Below, piece by piece: positions 44,163 to 54,934 of a stretch of 64,000 nt of DNA (position 1 is the stretch's first letter; the number at the start of each line of letters is the position of its first letter). Origin of the DNA: Flavobacterium psychrophilum (GTDB lineage Bacteria > Bacteroidota > Bacteroidia > Flavobacteriales > Flavobacteriaceae); NCBI GenBank assembly GCA_945890865.1, contig CAMDDB010000003.1, positions 62,001-126,000 of the forward strand, in the 5' to 3' direction. Both the position numbers and the translations under genes were made by a program. The notes beneath the pieces are model-generated. The model saw only the letters and a program-made list of their open reading frames with translations, made no database searches and had not been told where the DNA came from.

Positions 44163-45872
44163 ATGGAAATTTTAGATTGGATTGTATTAACATTTACCCT
44201 ATTTTTCATAGTGGTTTATGGTGTCGTGAAAACCAAAGGAAGTGCTACAGTTAAAGATTATTTGTTAGACAATAACGAAACACCTTGGTTTACCATTGGA
44301 GTTTCTGTAATGGCTACACAGGCAAGTGCTATTACATTTCTTTCAACTCCAGGCCAAGCCTATCATGACGGTATGGGGTTTGTACAGTTTTATTTTGGAT
44401 TGCCCCTAGCCATGATTGTCATTGCCTATACCTTTATTCCCATTTATCATCGGCTCAAAGTTTTTACAGCTTACGAATATTTAGAACAACGATTTAATGT
44501 GCAAACACGCACATTGGCTTCCATTTTATTTCTAATTCAAAGAGGTTTAGGCACAGGAATTACCATCTATGCCCCATCTATCATACTGTCTGCAGTATTA
44601 GGCTGGAATTTAACCTTATTAAATATTATCATTGGAATTTTAGTCATTATTTATACCGTATCCGGTGGCACAAAAGCAGTGAATGTTACCCAAAAACAAC
44701 AAATGTTTGTCATTATGTCGGGAATGTTTATTACCTTTTTTGTCATTTTAGCGCATTTACCTGAAGATGTGGATTTTTCAAATGTTTTACATATAGCCGG
44801 TGCCAATGGCAAAATGGATATTTTAGACTTCTCCTATAATCCTGAGACGCGTTATACCTTTTGGAGCGGAATTACCGGAGGCTTTTTTCTAATGCTTTCT
44901 TATTTTGGTACCGATCAATCACAAGTAGGACGCTATCTATCAGGTAAATCCATAAAAGAAAGCCAAATGGGATTGATCATGAATGGCATATTGAAAGTTC
45001 CAATGCAATTTTTTATTTTATTGACCGGAGTACTAGTCTTTGTTTTTTTTCAATTTAACGATGCGCCGCTGCATTTCAACCCTATTAATGTTGAAAAAGT
45101 TACCCACTCTAACCAAAAAGATAACTATGCGAATTTAGAAGAAAAGCTAAACCAAATTAATATTGATAAAAAAGTTGTCAATCAAATCTATATTGAACAA
45201 CTCAAACACAATGCCTACGACAACCCTACGTTGCGAAGCAAAATGATTGCTTTATCGCAAGAAGAAAAAGAACTTAGAACCACTGCTAAAGAACTCATTT
45301 CAAAAGCAGACCAAAGTGCCGAAACCAATGATAAGGATTATGTGTTTTTGTATTTTATAATAAATTACCTTCCCAAAGGCTTATTAGGGTTGCTCTTAGC
45401 GGTAATAATAAGTGCAGCTATGTCATCGAGTGCTTCTGGACTCAATTCCTTAGCTGCAACAACTGCAATTGATTTATATAAAAGAAATACTATTGTCCGT
45501 TCAGAGAAACACTACGTAGTGGCGACCCAGTATTTTACTCTTTTTTGGGGAATGATAGCCATTGGCTTTGCATGTGTGTGTTCGCTATTTGAAAACTTAA
45601 TTCAACTAGTAAACATTATTGGATCCATATTTTACGGAACTGTTTTAGGAATCTTTCTAATCGGATTTTATTTCAGATTTATAAAAGGAAAGGCGGTTTT
45701 TTACAGCGGTTTAATCAGCCAAATTATCGTGATTGTGATATTTATGAACTATATTTTTCTAGAAACCAATGAAAATGAAAAATTAGGCTATTTGTGGCTA
45801 AACCTTATTGGTGTATTACTTACCATCACAATATCTTTCATAGTTCAAAAATTTAGCAACTCAAAAACATAA
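44163..45872 (+). CDS. Sodium/solute symporter (SSS family)
   Basis: A 569-residue membrane protein with about 13 helices. The SSS core shows GVSVMATQASAITFLSTPGQ (about 47-66, unwound helix 1 and sodium site), IYTVSGGTKAVNVTQKQQ (about 170) and AVIISAAMSSSASGLNSLAA (about 418, second sodium site). A polar loop of about 100 residues lies between helices 8 and 9 (about 300-390). Substrate could be a sugar, sialic acid-like sugar or other nutrient; neighbouring PIG-L hints at amino sugars, but this is speculative. A strong terminator follows. Confidence 0.9.
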   Translation: MEILDWIVLTFTLFFIVVYGVVKTKGSATVKDYLLDNNETPWFTIGVSVMATQASAITFLSTPGQAYHDGMGFVQFYFGLPLAMIVIAYTFIPIYHRLKVFTAYEYLEQRFNVQTRTLASILFLIQRGLGTGITIYAPSIILSAVLGWNLTLLNIIIGILVIIYTVSGGTKAVNVTQKQQMFVIMSGMFITFFVILAHLPEDVDFSNVLHIAGANGKMDILDFSYNPETRYTFWSGITGGFFLMLSYFGTDQSQVGRYLSGKSIKESQMGLIMNGILKVPMQFFILLTGVLVFVFFQFNDAPLHFNPINVEKVTHSNQKDNYANLEEKLNQINIDKKVVNQIYIEQLKHNAYDNPTLRSKMIALSQEEKELRTTAKELISKADQSAETNDKDYVFLYFIINYLPKGLLGLLLAVIISAAMSSSASGLNSLAATTAIDLYKRNTIVRSEKHYVVATQYFTLFWGMIAIGFACVCSLFENLIQLVNIIGSIFYGTVLGIFLIGFYFRFIKGKAVFYSGLISQIIVIVIFMNYIFLETNENEKLGYLWLNLIGVLLTITISFIVQKFSNSKT

Positions 45873-45909
45873 AAAAAAAGCGTTTCAAAATTGAAACGCT
45901 TTTTTTTTG
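45871..45909. terminator. Bidirectional terminator between the symporter and the DUF2911 gene
   Basis: AGCGTTTCAA pairs with TTGAAACGCT around a two-base gap, flanked by A-run and T-run; serves both convergent genes. Confidence 0.9.
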
Positions 45910-45917
45910 CTTAGTAT

Positions 45918-46769
45918 TTATTTTGACCATTCAGCAATGCTGTCTTTATTCATTTTTTCATAATCCCCATTACCCGCTTTTACCGCTAGATCTAAAGATT
46001 CTTTTGCAGTAGCAATAGCGCCTTTTTTGTCTCCTAATTTTGCTTGTATCAATGATTTCAATCGCAAGTACCAATATGGAACATCTGCACTTTTAGGCGT
46101 TAAACTAAGTGCGCTATTTACCCAAGCTAAAGCTTTATTTAAATCATTACTAGTCTGATAAAAATATTGTGCTGCTGCAAAATAATCACCCGCTGCTGGA
46201 CCTGCTAATGTTTTTTCTATGCTTTTCATTGCGGCTTCTTGCGTTGGAACAGTAAACGGTATCGCAACCATGGTTCGCTCCCATGAAAGTTCTATCACCC
46301 CTGAATCAATAGTCAAGTTATTTAAAAATATTGAAAAAGACTCCACCGGTTTCGTTGTTGTTTCCGGCTTAACCGAAACTCTTACGGCTACTTTTGATTC
46401 ATTCCATTCCTCTGGTAATCCCCAATTATTCGTGTCAGTATATAAAATAATATCCCAACTATCTGCTTTTGGAGTCGTATACAAAGCATATTTACCTTTT
46501 TTTAACTCTTTACCTGCTATTTTCACGTCTTCACTAAAAGAAATAGTAGTGTTTGCATTAGCTCCCGTTCTCCAATGTTTTCCAAATGGAACTAGATCTC
46601 CATAAACTGTTCTCCCTTTTGCGCTAGGTCTAGAATATTCTATAAGAATATTGGTTAGTCCTACAACTTGATCAACTTTTGCTAACGGACTTGCTTGTGG
46701 CGTTTTTACTTGTGCTACAACATAAAAATTGGCAAGAATGAGTGCCAATAACATAATTATTTTTTTCAT
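45918..46769 (-). CDS. DUF2911 exported protein with TPR-like C-terminus
   Basis: A 283-residue protein with a signal peptide (ALILANFYVVAQ). A DUF2911 beta domain is present (about 25-175, with IEYSRPSAKGRTVYGDLVPF and GKHWRTGANANTTISFSEDV). The C-terminal part is helical with TPR-like pattern (about 185-280, YFAAAQYFYQTSNDLNKALA). The family is widespread in Bacteroidota and has no known activity. TAATTTTG at 46789-46796 with TTTG 16 bp upstream is a plausible promoter. Confidence 0.88.
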   Translation of the reverse strand: MKKIIMLLALILANFYVVAQVKTPQASPLAKVDQVVGLTNILIEYSRPSAKGRTVYGDLVPFGKHWRTGANANTTISFSEDVKIAGKELKKGKYALYTTPKADSWDIILYTDTNNWGLPEEWNESKVAVRVSVKPETTTKPVESFSIFLNNLTIDSGVIELSWERTMVAIPFTVPTQEAAMKSIEKTLAGPAAGDYFAAAQYFYQTSNDLNKALAWVNSALSLTPKSADVPYWYLRLKSLIQAKLGDKKGAIATAKESLDLAVKAGNGDYEKMNKDSIAEWSK

Positions 46770-46905
46770 GATTTTTGGTTTTAGATTCCAAAATTACAAA
46801 TAGTATTGCTACCAAATGTTAATAATTAATTAAATCCTATGTTTTGTCTAATCTTTTATTCAAATTATTAAACAATTCACTAACTTTACACAAAATATTA
46901 AATTC

Positions 46906-47373
46906 ATGAAGATTTATCGATTACATACAAAACAAAATTTACCAATAACCCTAGACCAAGCTTGGGATTTATTATCGGATCCAAAAAATTTACAAAAAAT
47001 TACACCAAAATACATGGGATTTAAAATACTTTCGGGAGCCGATCGCCCTATGTATCCAGGACAAATTATACAATATATAGTGACACCCGTATTAGGAATA
47101 CCTACAAAATGGGTTACAGAAATTACTCATGTGGTTGACAAACAGTATTTTGTAGACGAACAACGATTTGGCCCCTATGCGTTATGGCATCACAAGCATT
47201 TTATCAAAGAAATTCCTGGCGGAGTAGAAATGGAAGATATTGTCGATTATAAAATCCCAATGGGAATTATTGGACAAATGGTGCATCCGTTTATAGTGCG
47301 TCCAAAATTGAATGAAATATTTGAATACAGAAGAAAAAAATTAATCGAACTATTTGGAGAATTTAAAGGATAA
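46906..47373 (+). CDS. SRPBCC-family ligand-binding protein of the photolyase cluster
   Basis: A 155-residue START-like protein opening KIYRLHTKQNLPITLDQAW and continuing into DLLSDPKNLQKITPKYMGF, the pattern of the cell-division-inhibitor/SRPBCC subgroup often encoded beside photolyases. It has a single hydrophobic pocket fold and no signal peptide. It starts the operon SRPBCC-SDR-photolyase (gaps of 4 and 35 bp). A -7-like TAACTTTA is at 46881-46888. The bound ligand is unknown. Confidence 0.85.
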   Translation: MKIYRLHTKQNLPITLDQAWDLLSDPKNLQKITPKYMGFKILSGADRPMYPGQIIQYIVTPVLGIPTKWVTEITHVVDKQYFVDEQRFGPYALWHHKHFIKEIPGGVEMEDIVDYKIPMGIIGQMVHPFIVRPKLNEIFEYRRKKLIELFGEFKG

Positions 47374-47377
47374 TTTT

Positions 47378-48076
47378 ATGAAAAACATTTTATTAATTGG
47401 AGGTTCGTATGGAATAGGCTTAGCCATTGCTACAGAACTTCAGCATGAAAACAATATCTTTATTGCCTCTAGAAGCAATGAGAATTTAGCCGGTTTAAAA
47501 GTTACGCATATTCCGTTTGATGCAGCTACTGAGACATTAGATATTTCAAAGTTACCCTCTGTTATTGACGGTTTAGTGTATTGCCCCGGAAGTATTAATT
47601 TACGTCCCTTTAAAGGTTTAAAAATTGAAGCATTTGAATCCGACTTACAAATAAACTTCATCAGTTTAGTAAAGGTTATACAAACCGTTTTACCTAACTT
47701 AGTTGCATCGGAACAATCAAGTATTGTATTATTTAGTAGTGTGGCCGCTTCTATGGGAATGCCATTTCATACAAGTGTTGCGGCATCAAAAGGGGCTATT
47801 GAAGGGTTTGCTAAAGCATTAGCAGCAGAATATGCTCCTAAGATAAGAGTTAACGTAATTGCACCTTCTTTAACCAACACACCCTTGGCAGATAAATTTT
47901 TAAACAATGAAACAAAACAAGAAAAATCTGCGGAGCGGCATCCTTTAAAACGCTTTGGAAAACCCGAAGACAGTGCGCAAATGGCTTGCTTTTTATTAGG
48001 AGAAAAAAGTAGTTGGATATCGGGTCAAGTTTTTCACGTAGATGGAGGTATGTCGACTTTACTGGTAAACGGATAA
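47378..48076 (+). CDS. Short-chain dehydrogenase-like protein lacking the catalytic tyrosine
   Basis: A 232-residue SDR from the ATG at 47378 (an in-frame codon 24 bp earlier lies inside the preceding gene). The cofactor loop GGSYGIGLAIATEL is intact, and S121 is retained. Where the catalytic YxxxK should be, the sequence reads VAASK (134-138), so Lys138 is kept but the tyrosine is replaced by valine. It may bind NAD(P)H without normal SDR catalysis. It sits between the SRPBCC gene and photolyase and probably works with them. Confidence 0.85.
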   Translation: MKNILLIGGSYGIGLAIATELQHENNIFIASRSNENLAGLKVTHIPFDAATETLDISKLPSVIDGLVYCPGSINLRPFKGLKIEAFESDLQINFISLVKVIQTVLPNLVASEQSSIVLFSSVAASMGMPFHTSVAASKGAIEGFAKALAAEYAPKIRVNVIAPSLTNTPLADKFLNNETKQEKSAERHPLKRFGKPEDSAQMACFLLGEKSSWISGQVFHVDGGMSTLLVNG

Positions 48077-48111
48077 AAAAACTGAAACTTGAAATAAAAA
48101 TTAAGCATAAA

Positions 48112-49398
48112 ATGAACATTTTTTGGTTTCGACGTGATTTAAGATTAGAGGATAATGTTGGCCTTTTTCATGCTTTGAACAGTACTGAAGAGGTATTACC
48201 TATCTTTATTTTTGACGAATCCATTCTATCCCAACTTCCAAAAGAAGATGCACGAGTATCCTTTATTCATGAGCAATTAGAGAAAATTAACTCGAAATTG
48301 AATCAATATGGAAAATCATTAGCCGTTTTTTATGGAAGCCCTCTTGAAGTTTTTACTAAGCTACTTTCGGAAAACAAAATTTCGGCTGTTTATACCAATA
48401 ACGATTACGAACCTTATGCCCGCAAGCGTGATAAGGAACTCAATCAACTATTTATTTCAACAGGAATTTCATTTTTAACATCTAAAGACCAAGTTATTTT
48501 TGAAAAGAGTGAAGTGGTTAAAGACGATCAAACTCCTTATGTAGTTTATACTCCCTATTCTAAAAAATGGAAAGAGAACTTCAAAAAAATTCAATTAATT
48601 CATTATTCTTCCGAAGATAAATTAGAAAACATCATAGAGCACTCCTACCCTTTTCTTTCATTGTCTGATATTGGATTTAAAAAATCGGCAATTAATATTT
48701 CACCTTTTGATGTTTCCGAAAAATTAATTCAAAATTACGAAGCTACTCGAAATTTTCCCGCGCTAAACAAAACTTCTTATTTAGGAATTTACTTACGTTT
48801 TGGAGCGGTTTCCATTCGAAAAATGATTGCAAAAGCTATTGCAGAAAAAAATGAAACGTTTTGGAACGAATTGATTTGGCGCGAATTTTTCATGCAAATC
48901 TTGTGGCATTTTCCACATACTAAAGACGCAAGTTTTAGACCAAAATATGACGCGATACATTGGGACAACAACGAAGAACTATTTGAAAAATGGTGCCAAG
49001 GGAACACAGGTTATCCCTTTGTAGACGCTGGAATGCGAGAATTGAATGCAACCGGACATATGCATAATCGAGTGCGGATGATTGTGGCCAGTTTTTTATG
49101 TAAACATTTGCTTATAGATTGGCGTTGGGGAGAAACTTATTTTGCACAAAAACTTTTAGATTATGAAATGGCGAGTAATGTTGGAAATTGGCAATGGGCT
49201 GCAGGATCGGGGGTAGATGCCGCACCTTATTTTCGTATTTTCAATCCGAGCGAACAAATCAAAAAGTTTGACAAAGACTTACTTTACATCAAAAAATGGA
49301 TTCCAGAACTAGAAACTTCCTCCTATCCAAAACCCATTGTAGACCATAAAGAAGCTCGTGAACGTTGCTTAAAAACGTATAAAGACGCTGTAGGTTAA
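48112..49398 (+). CDS. phrB: Deoxyribodipyrimidine photolyase (cryptochrome/photolyase family)
   Basis: A 428-residue flavoprotein that splits UV-induced pyrimidine dimers with blue light. The N-terminal alpha/beta domain starts NIFWFRRDLRLEDNVGLFHA, and the FAD domain contains WNELIWREFFMQ, the TGYPFVDAGMREL motif and WQWAAGSG. The start at 48112 is chosen because the domain begins there and longer frames run through the upstream SDR gene. It is the last gene of the light-linked cluster. Class (CPD or 6-4) is not certain, CPD class I more likely. Confidence 0.93.
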   Translation: MNIFWFRRDLRLEDNVGLFHALNSTEEVLPIFIFDESILSQLPKEDARVSFIHEQLEKINSKLNQYGKSLAVFYGSPLEVFTKLLSENKISAVYTNNDYEPYARKRDKELNQLFISTGISFLTSKDQVIFEKSEVVKDDQTPYVVYTPYSKKWKENFKKIQLIHYSSEDKLENIIEHSYPFLSLSDIGFKKSAINISPFDVSEKLIQNYEATRNFPALNKTSYLGIYLRFGAVSIRKMIAKAIAEKNETFWNELIWREFFMQILWHFPHTKDASFRPKYDAIHWDNNEELFEKWCQGNTGYPFVDAGMRELNATGHMHNRVRMIVASFLCKHLLIDWRWGETYFAQKLLDYEMASNVGNWQWAAGSGVDAAPYFRIFNPSEQIKKFDKDLLYIKKWIPELETSSYPKPIVDHKEARERCLKTYKDAVG

Positions 49399-49402
49399 AA
49401 GA

Positions 49403-50089
49403 TTAGTCCTTTAATAGGCGTACTTTTTCAAGATTCAATTCGTTAAAATGATGAATGATGATATTTGCTTTTGATAAATCTTGGTCTTTTGAATTAATAC
49501 TATCGTACCCCACACAAAAAATTCCGGCTGCAACCGCGGCTTCAATTCCGTTAGCACTATCTTCAATTACAATACAATTTGTTATTGGAGCAACTGACAA
49601 ACTAGCCGCATACTCAAAAATAGCAGGATGGGGCTTCGATTTTGGAAAATCCTCACCAGAAACAATATGTGAAAAATAGCGATGTAAATTAAATCGGTTA
49701 AATACACGATGAATCGTTACATGAGAGGCCGAAGAAGCTACAATCAATTGAATTCCATTGGCATGTAAATCCTGAATTAATTCAGCTACTCCATCAATTA
49801 AATACAAATCTTCTTTTAGATCAAAAGCTTCGTTGAACAACTGTCTTTTGCGCAAAATTAAATCCTCCACTTCTTCGAGTAAATTAAATTTATCTTTTAA
49901 TTTCTGAAAAATGTTTCGGGTTGAATTTCCTGTAAATGACCGATATAACTCGTCTGAAACTTCAATATTCAATTCTTTAAAGTGCTGGTAATAGGCAAAA
50001 TGATGAACAGGTTCAGTATCGACAATGACACCATCCATATCAAAAATTACGGTTTGTATCCTATTAAAATTCAAAGTCATTACCATCAT
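49403..50089 (-). CDS. HAD hydrolase, beta-phosphoglucomutase-like subfamily
   Basis: A 228-residue HAD enzyme with motif I DMDGVIVDTEPVHH (nucleophile and general acid D), a helical C1 cap (about 25-90), motif II ASSASH, the lysine of SKPHPAIF and motif IV EDSANGIEAA. It probably dephosphorylates a sugar phosphate; substrate unknown. Three closely spaced ATG codons (50089, 50086, 50080) could start it, all overlapping the 3' end of the ribonuclease Z gene, so translation is coupled. It is the last gene of the pyrR operon. Confidence 0.86.
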   Translation of the reverse strand: MMVMTLNFNRIQTVIFDMDGVIVDTEPVHHFAYYQHFKELNIEVSDELYRSFTGNSTRNIFQKLKDKFNLLEEVEDLILRKRQLFNEAFDLKEDLYLIDGVAELIQDLHANGIQLIVASSASHVTIHRVFNRFNLHRYFSHIVSGEDFPKSKPHPAIFEYAASLSVAPITNCIVIEDSANGIEAAVAAGIFCVGYDSINSKDQDLSKANIIIHHFNELNLEKVRLLKD

Positions 50090-50969
50090 CGGCTAAAAGT
50101 ACGTTTTCGAAGATTGTTTGCGCTTCTGTTTTAAACAACTCAATGGAACCATATCGAGTAGAATAATGACCTAATATTAACTGTTTTACGTTGGCTAACT
50201 TGGCAATTTGCGCTGCTTCTTTAGCAGTAGCATGTTTTGTTTTTTGGGTAAAATGGGCTTCTGATTCCAAAAACGTAGCTTCATGATACAACACATCTAC
50301 CCCTTTTATATACGGAATAATTGACTCGTCATACAATGTGTCACTACAAAAAGCATAACTTTTAGGCGCATCGGGCGGTAATGAAAGTAAGTTATTTCCA
50401 ATTACTTCGCCAGAATCTAACGTTACACTACCTCCGGATTTTATTTTATCAAAATATACTTTTTCAATTTTGTATTTCGCTACAGCTTCACTATTCAAAT
50501 GACGTTTGCCTACTTTTTCTTGAAACAAAAAGCCATTGGTGTATATTCGGTGATTGAGTGGAATAGTTTTCACAACAACCGTATCATCTTCATAGATCAC
50601 TTCACTTTCGAGAGACGCTAATTCATGGAAAAATAAATTATAGCCCGTATACGAACCCGAAGCACGCAATTGCAATAATATAATTTCTTTGATACCGACG
50701 GGACCATATATATGCAAATCATTCTCTCGATTGAGCAACATGAATGTCGAAATTAATCCAATCAATCCATAAAAATGATCGCCGTGTAAATGTGATATAA
50801 AAATGTGATTGATGCGGGAAAATTTGATTTTGTGCTTGCGCAATTGCACTTGTGTTCCTTCTCCGCAGTCTATTAGAAAGAAATGGTTTTTAATTTCTAA
50901 TACTTGTGCAGTAGGATTTGATAGGGTTCTTGGTGTGGCAGCATAACAGCCAAGTATTTTTAGTTTCAT
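50064..50969 (-). CDS. rnz: Ribonuclease Z
   Basis: A 301-residue metallo-beta-lactamase-fold endonuclease that trims the 3' end of tRNA precursors. The zinc motif is FISHLHGDHFYGL (H60, H62, D64, H65), and further ligands lie in HEATF and LILGHYSTRY. Length fits the short bacterial form. It is needed here because tRNA-Arg at 33573 lacks an encoded CCA. It is in the operon with a small membrane protein and the STAS-like gene. Confidence 0.95.
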   Translation of the reverse strand: MKLKILGCYAATPRTLSNPTAQVLEIKNHFFLIDCGEGTQVQLRKHKIKFSRINHIFISHLHGDHFYGLIGLISTFMLLNRENDLHIYGPVGIKEIILLQLRASGSYTGYNLFFHELASLESEVIYEDDTVVVKTIPLNHRIYTNGFLFQEKVGKRHLNSEAVAKYKIEKVYFDKIKSGGSVTLDSGEVIGNNLLSLPPDAPKSYAFCSDTLYDESIIPYIKGVDVLYHEATFLESEAHFTQKTKHATAKEAAQIAKLANVKQLILGHYSTRYGSIELFKTEAQTIFENVLLADDGNDFEF

Positions 50970-50993
50970 CTTAGTTATGGTAACTGCTATCTG

Positions 50994-51206
50994 TTATAAT
51001 GATGAACTATCTTGGTTATTTTGTTCCTTCCCTAATTTGATTATTTTAATAATAAAATAAATTATTATTAGACCATTTGCGATCAGCTTAAAATAGTCAT
51101 AATCATTTGTTTTAAAAGATAGTATGAACCTTTTTGCCAATAAAAATGTGGCCACACATAAAGCAAGGGCATACAAATAAATAAGAGTTGTTTTTGATAT
51201 TTTCAT
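50994..51206 (-). CDS. Small membrane protein with two transmembrane helices
   Basis: A 70-residue protein with helices at about residues 6-30 (TLIYLYALALCVATFLLAKRF) and 39-57 (FKLIANGLIIIYFIIKIIK), and a polar tail rich in Gln, Asn and Ser. It lies 4 bp after the STAS-like gene and 24 bp before rnz in the same operon. I do not recognise a family. Confidence 0.72.
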   Translation of the reverse strand: MKISKTTLIYLYALALCVATFLLAKRFILSFKTNDYDYFKLIANGLIIIYFIIKIIKLGKEQNNQDSSSL

Positions 51207-51210
51207 AGAA

Positions 51211-51543
51211 TTAAAATCCTAAATCACGTTCAATTTCGTCCATTTCAATCATATCGTTTGCTTCTAGCACCGAAGGAACCACGAGTAATGAATTGGGAAC
51301 CTTATTGAAATCAATTACATCCGATACAATAATAATCGATTTTTTTTCAATTTTATGACTTTTAACCAAATCTTTAAAAAGATCTAATTCGGCGATGGTT
51401 AATGATTTAGTATGAGAAAGATCTAAAATAATATTTTGATTTTGAAATACGTGATAATCCTTTGTAATTTTATGTACAAAAGCCCCCAAATCATTTTGAG
51501 TATCTTTAATAATTGTCGTATTTCCTTTATGATCTACTTTCAT
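51211..51543 (-). CDS. STAS-like single-domain protein of the rnz operon
   Basis: A 110-residue protein resembling anti-sigma-factor antagonist (STAS) folds: beta strand NIILDLSHTKSLTIAELDLF is followed by IIIVSDVIDFNKV, and the acidic end is MDEIERDLGF. A serine for phosphorylation is not clear. Database entries of this type are sometimes named ribonuclease Z because of the gene next door, but no nuclease motif is visible. It lies 25 bp after pyrB. Confidence 0.72.
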   Translation of the reverse strand: MKVDHKGNTTIIKDTQNDLGAFVHKITKDYHVFQNQNIILDLSHTKSLTIAELDLFKDLVKSHKIEKKSIIIVSDVIDFNKVPNSLLVVPSVLEANDMIEMDEIERDLGF

Positions 51544-51568
51544 AATTTTTCCATTAAAATGGGTTCAA

Positions 51569-52498
51569 TTAATTTTTTATTTTACTCGCTAATAAATAGA
51601 TTACTGCCATTCGAACCGCTACACCATTTTCCACTTGATTTAAAATCACAGACTGATGTGAATCGGCAACATCCGAAGTAATTTCAACACCTCTATTAAT
51701 AGGCCCAGGGTGCATGATTATAATTTCTTTATTTAATGAATCGAGTAATTCTTTGGTTACCCCATATTGTTGTGAATATTCTCTAGTGGTAGGAAAATAA
51801 CTTACATCTAGTCGTTCATTTTGAACTCGTAGCATATTGGCTACATCACACCATTCTAGTGCTTTACGTAAATTTTGCTCAACTGTTACTCCAAGTGATT
51901 CAATATATTTAGGTAGTAATGTTTTGGGGCCACATACTTTTACTTCTGCTCCCTGCATTTGCAAGGCAAAAATATTAGATAAGGCAACTCTAGAATGCAA
52001 AATGTCGCCTACAATTACAATTTTCTTTCCGCCTACATCTCCTAATTTTTCTCTAATCGTAAAACTGTCTAATAACGCTTGAGTAGGGTGTTCATGAGCT
52101 CCATCCCCAGCATTTATTATACTTGCCTTTACATTTTGAGACAAAAAATGAGAAGCTCCAGGACTACTGTGTCGCATCACCACCATATCTACTTTCATTG
52201 ATAAGATATTATTTACTGTATCAATTAATGTTTCGCCTTTTTTAACTGAAGACTGCGCTGCAGAAAAACTAATAACATCCGCGGATAATCGTTTTTGTGC
52301 TAATTCAAAAGAAAGTTTTGTGCGCGTACTATTTTCAAAGAATACATTTGCAATAGTTATATCGCGTAGAGAAGGCACTTTTTTGATTGGTCGATTGATT
52401 ACCTCTTTAAACTGATCGGCAGTTTCAAAGATTAAATCAATATCTTGCTTAGTAATGTTTTTTATCCCGATTAAATGATTTACTGATAATTCTTTCAT
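51569..52498 (-). CDS. pyrB: Aspartate carbamoyltransferase catalytic subunit
   Basis: A 309-residue enzyme making carbamoyl-aspartate in pyrimidine synthesis. The carbamoyl-phosphate loop is ENSTRTKLSFELAQKR (about 54-69), and the aspartate-binding motif lies in MHPGPINRGVEI. DGAHEHPTQALLD is also characteristic. No pyrI regulatory subunit follows. It lies 28 bp after pyrR in the same operon, so expression is likely linked to uridine nucleotide levels. Confidence 0.96.
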   Translation of the reverse strand: MKELSVNHLIGIKNITKQDIDLIFETADQFKEVINRPIKKVPSLRDITIANVFFENSTRTKLSFELAQKRLSADVISFSAAQSSVKKGETLIDTVNNILSMKVDMVVMRHSSPGASHFLSQNVKASIINAGDGAHEHPTQALLDSFTIREKLGDVGGKKIVIVGDILHSRVALSNIFALQMQGAEVKVCGPKTLLPKYIESLGVTVEQNLRKALEWCDVANMLRVQNERLDVSYFPTTREYSQQYGVTKELLDSLNKEIIIMHPGPINRGVEITSDVADSHQSVILNQVENGVAVRMAVIYLLASKIKN

Positions 52499-52526
52499 TT
52501 ATTTGTAATTGTGAGTTGTAGTTCTA

Positions 52527-53066
52527 TTATTTTGTAATAAGATAAACAGCGTCTTCACCATCGTTTTCAAGCCATTTCACTAATACTTTTTCATTATTTA
52601 TGGCATCTACTTGTCTGCCACGATAATCGGGCTGAATGGGCAAATGTCTACTGAATCTTCTGTCAATCAACGTGAGTAATTCTACTTCTGAGGGCCTTCC
52701 AAAAGATTGAATGGCCGTTAGTGCTGCATTAATACTTCTTCCGGTATATAATACATCATCAATGAAAACCACTTTTTTGTTTTCAACTAAAAAATCGATT
52801 TGGGTTTTATTTGCTTCTAACGGTTTTTCACTTCTTCTAAAGTCATCACGAAAGAAGGTAATATCTAAAAAACCTAATTGAATGTTAGCTACTTTATATT
52901 CTGCTTCTAAAATTTGCTTGATTCGTTCTGCTAAGAACCGACCTCTTGGTTGCAATCCAATTAATATAGTATTTGAGAAATCGAGGTGATTTTCAATTAG
53001 TTGGCACGCTAATCGATGCAAGATAATGTGTACTTCTTTTGAAGTGAGCAAAACTTTTTGACTCAT
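52527..53066 (-). CDS. pyrR: PyrR: pyrimidine operon regulator / uracil phosphoribosyltransferase
   Basis: A 179-residue PRTase-fold protein. The PRPP loop is VVFIDDVLYTGRSINAAL. In Firmicutes PyrR binds RNA to attenuate pyr transcription; in Bacteroidota its regulatory role is less certain and it may act mainly as uracil PRTase. The ATG at 53066 is chosen because the -7 element TAAATTTG (53082-53089) overlaps an upstream TTG frame start. It heads the operon pyrR-pyrB-STAS-membrane protein-rnz-HAD. No attenuator leader is visible between promoter and gene (15 bp). Confidence 0.93.
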   Translation of the reverse strand: MSQKVLLTSKEVHIILHRLACQLIENHLDFSNTILIGLQPRGRFLAERIKQILEAEYKVANIQLGFLDITFFRDDFRRSEKPLEANKTQIDFLVENKKVVFIDDVLYTGRSINAALTAIQSFGRPSEVELLTLIDRRFSRHLPIQPDYRGRQVDAINNEKVLVKWLENDGEDAVYLITK

Positions 53067-53081
53067 AATGTGTTGTTTGTA

Positions 53082-53112
53082 CAAATTTAGAATTTATATT
53101 TCTAATAGCAAT
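53082..53112 (-). promoter_or_regulatory. Promoter of the pyrR operon
   Basis: ATTG at 53109-53112, a 19-bp spacer, then TAAATTTG at 53082-53089, on the minus strand. This leaves a 15-bp leader at most, too short for a PyrR-type attenuator. Confidence 0.75.
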
Positions 53113-53126
53113 CGTAAAGCAAAAAA

Positions 53127-53156
53127 AATCCCGAAACTAAAATTAGAAACGGGATT
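53127..53156 (-). terminator. Terminator of the ABC-F gene
   Basis: AATCCCG pairs with CGGGATT around a 16-base loop that can itself fold; a run of T follows on the minus strand. It separates the ABC-F gene from the pyrR promoter. Confidence 0.75.
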
Positions 53157-53161
53157 ACTAT

Positions 53162-54838
<1,677 letters not shown>

Positions 54839-54934
54839 TTATTTGTAATTAATATGGCTTATTTTAACTGAATGTTAACAAGAAGGTTGGAATAATACCA
54901 ATACATTTGTTTTCAGAAATTAATAATCTATTGC

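Noticed and set aside
53067..53113. PyrR-type attenuator or leader hairpin before pyrR
   Set aside because: The promoter leaves only about 15 bp of leader, and no hairpin is visible there.
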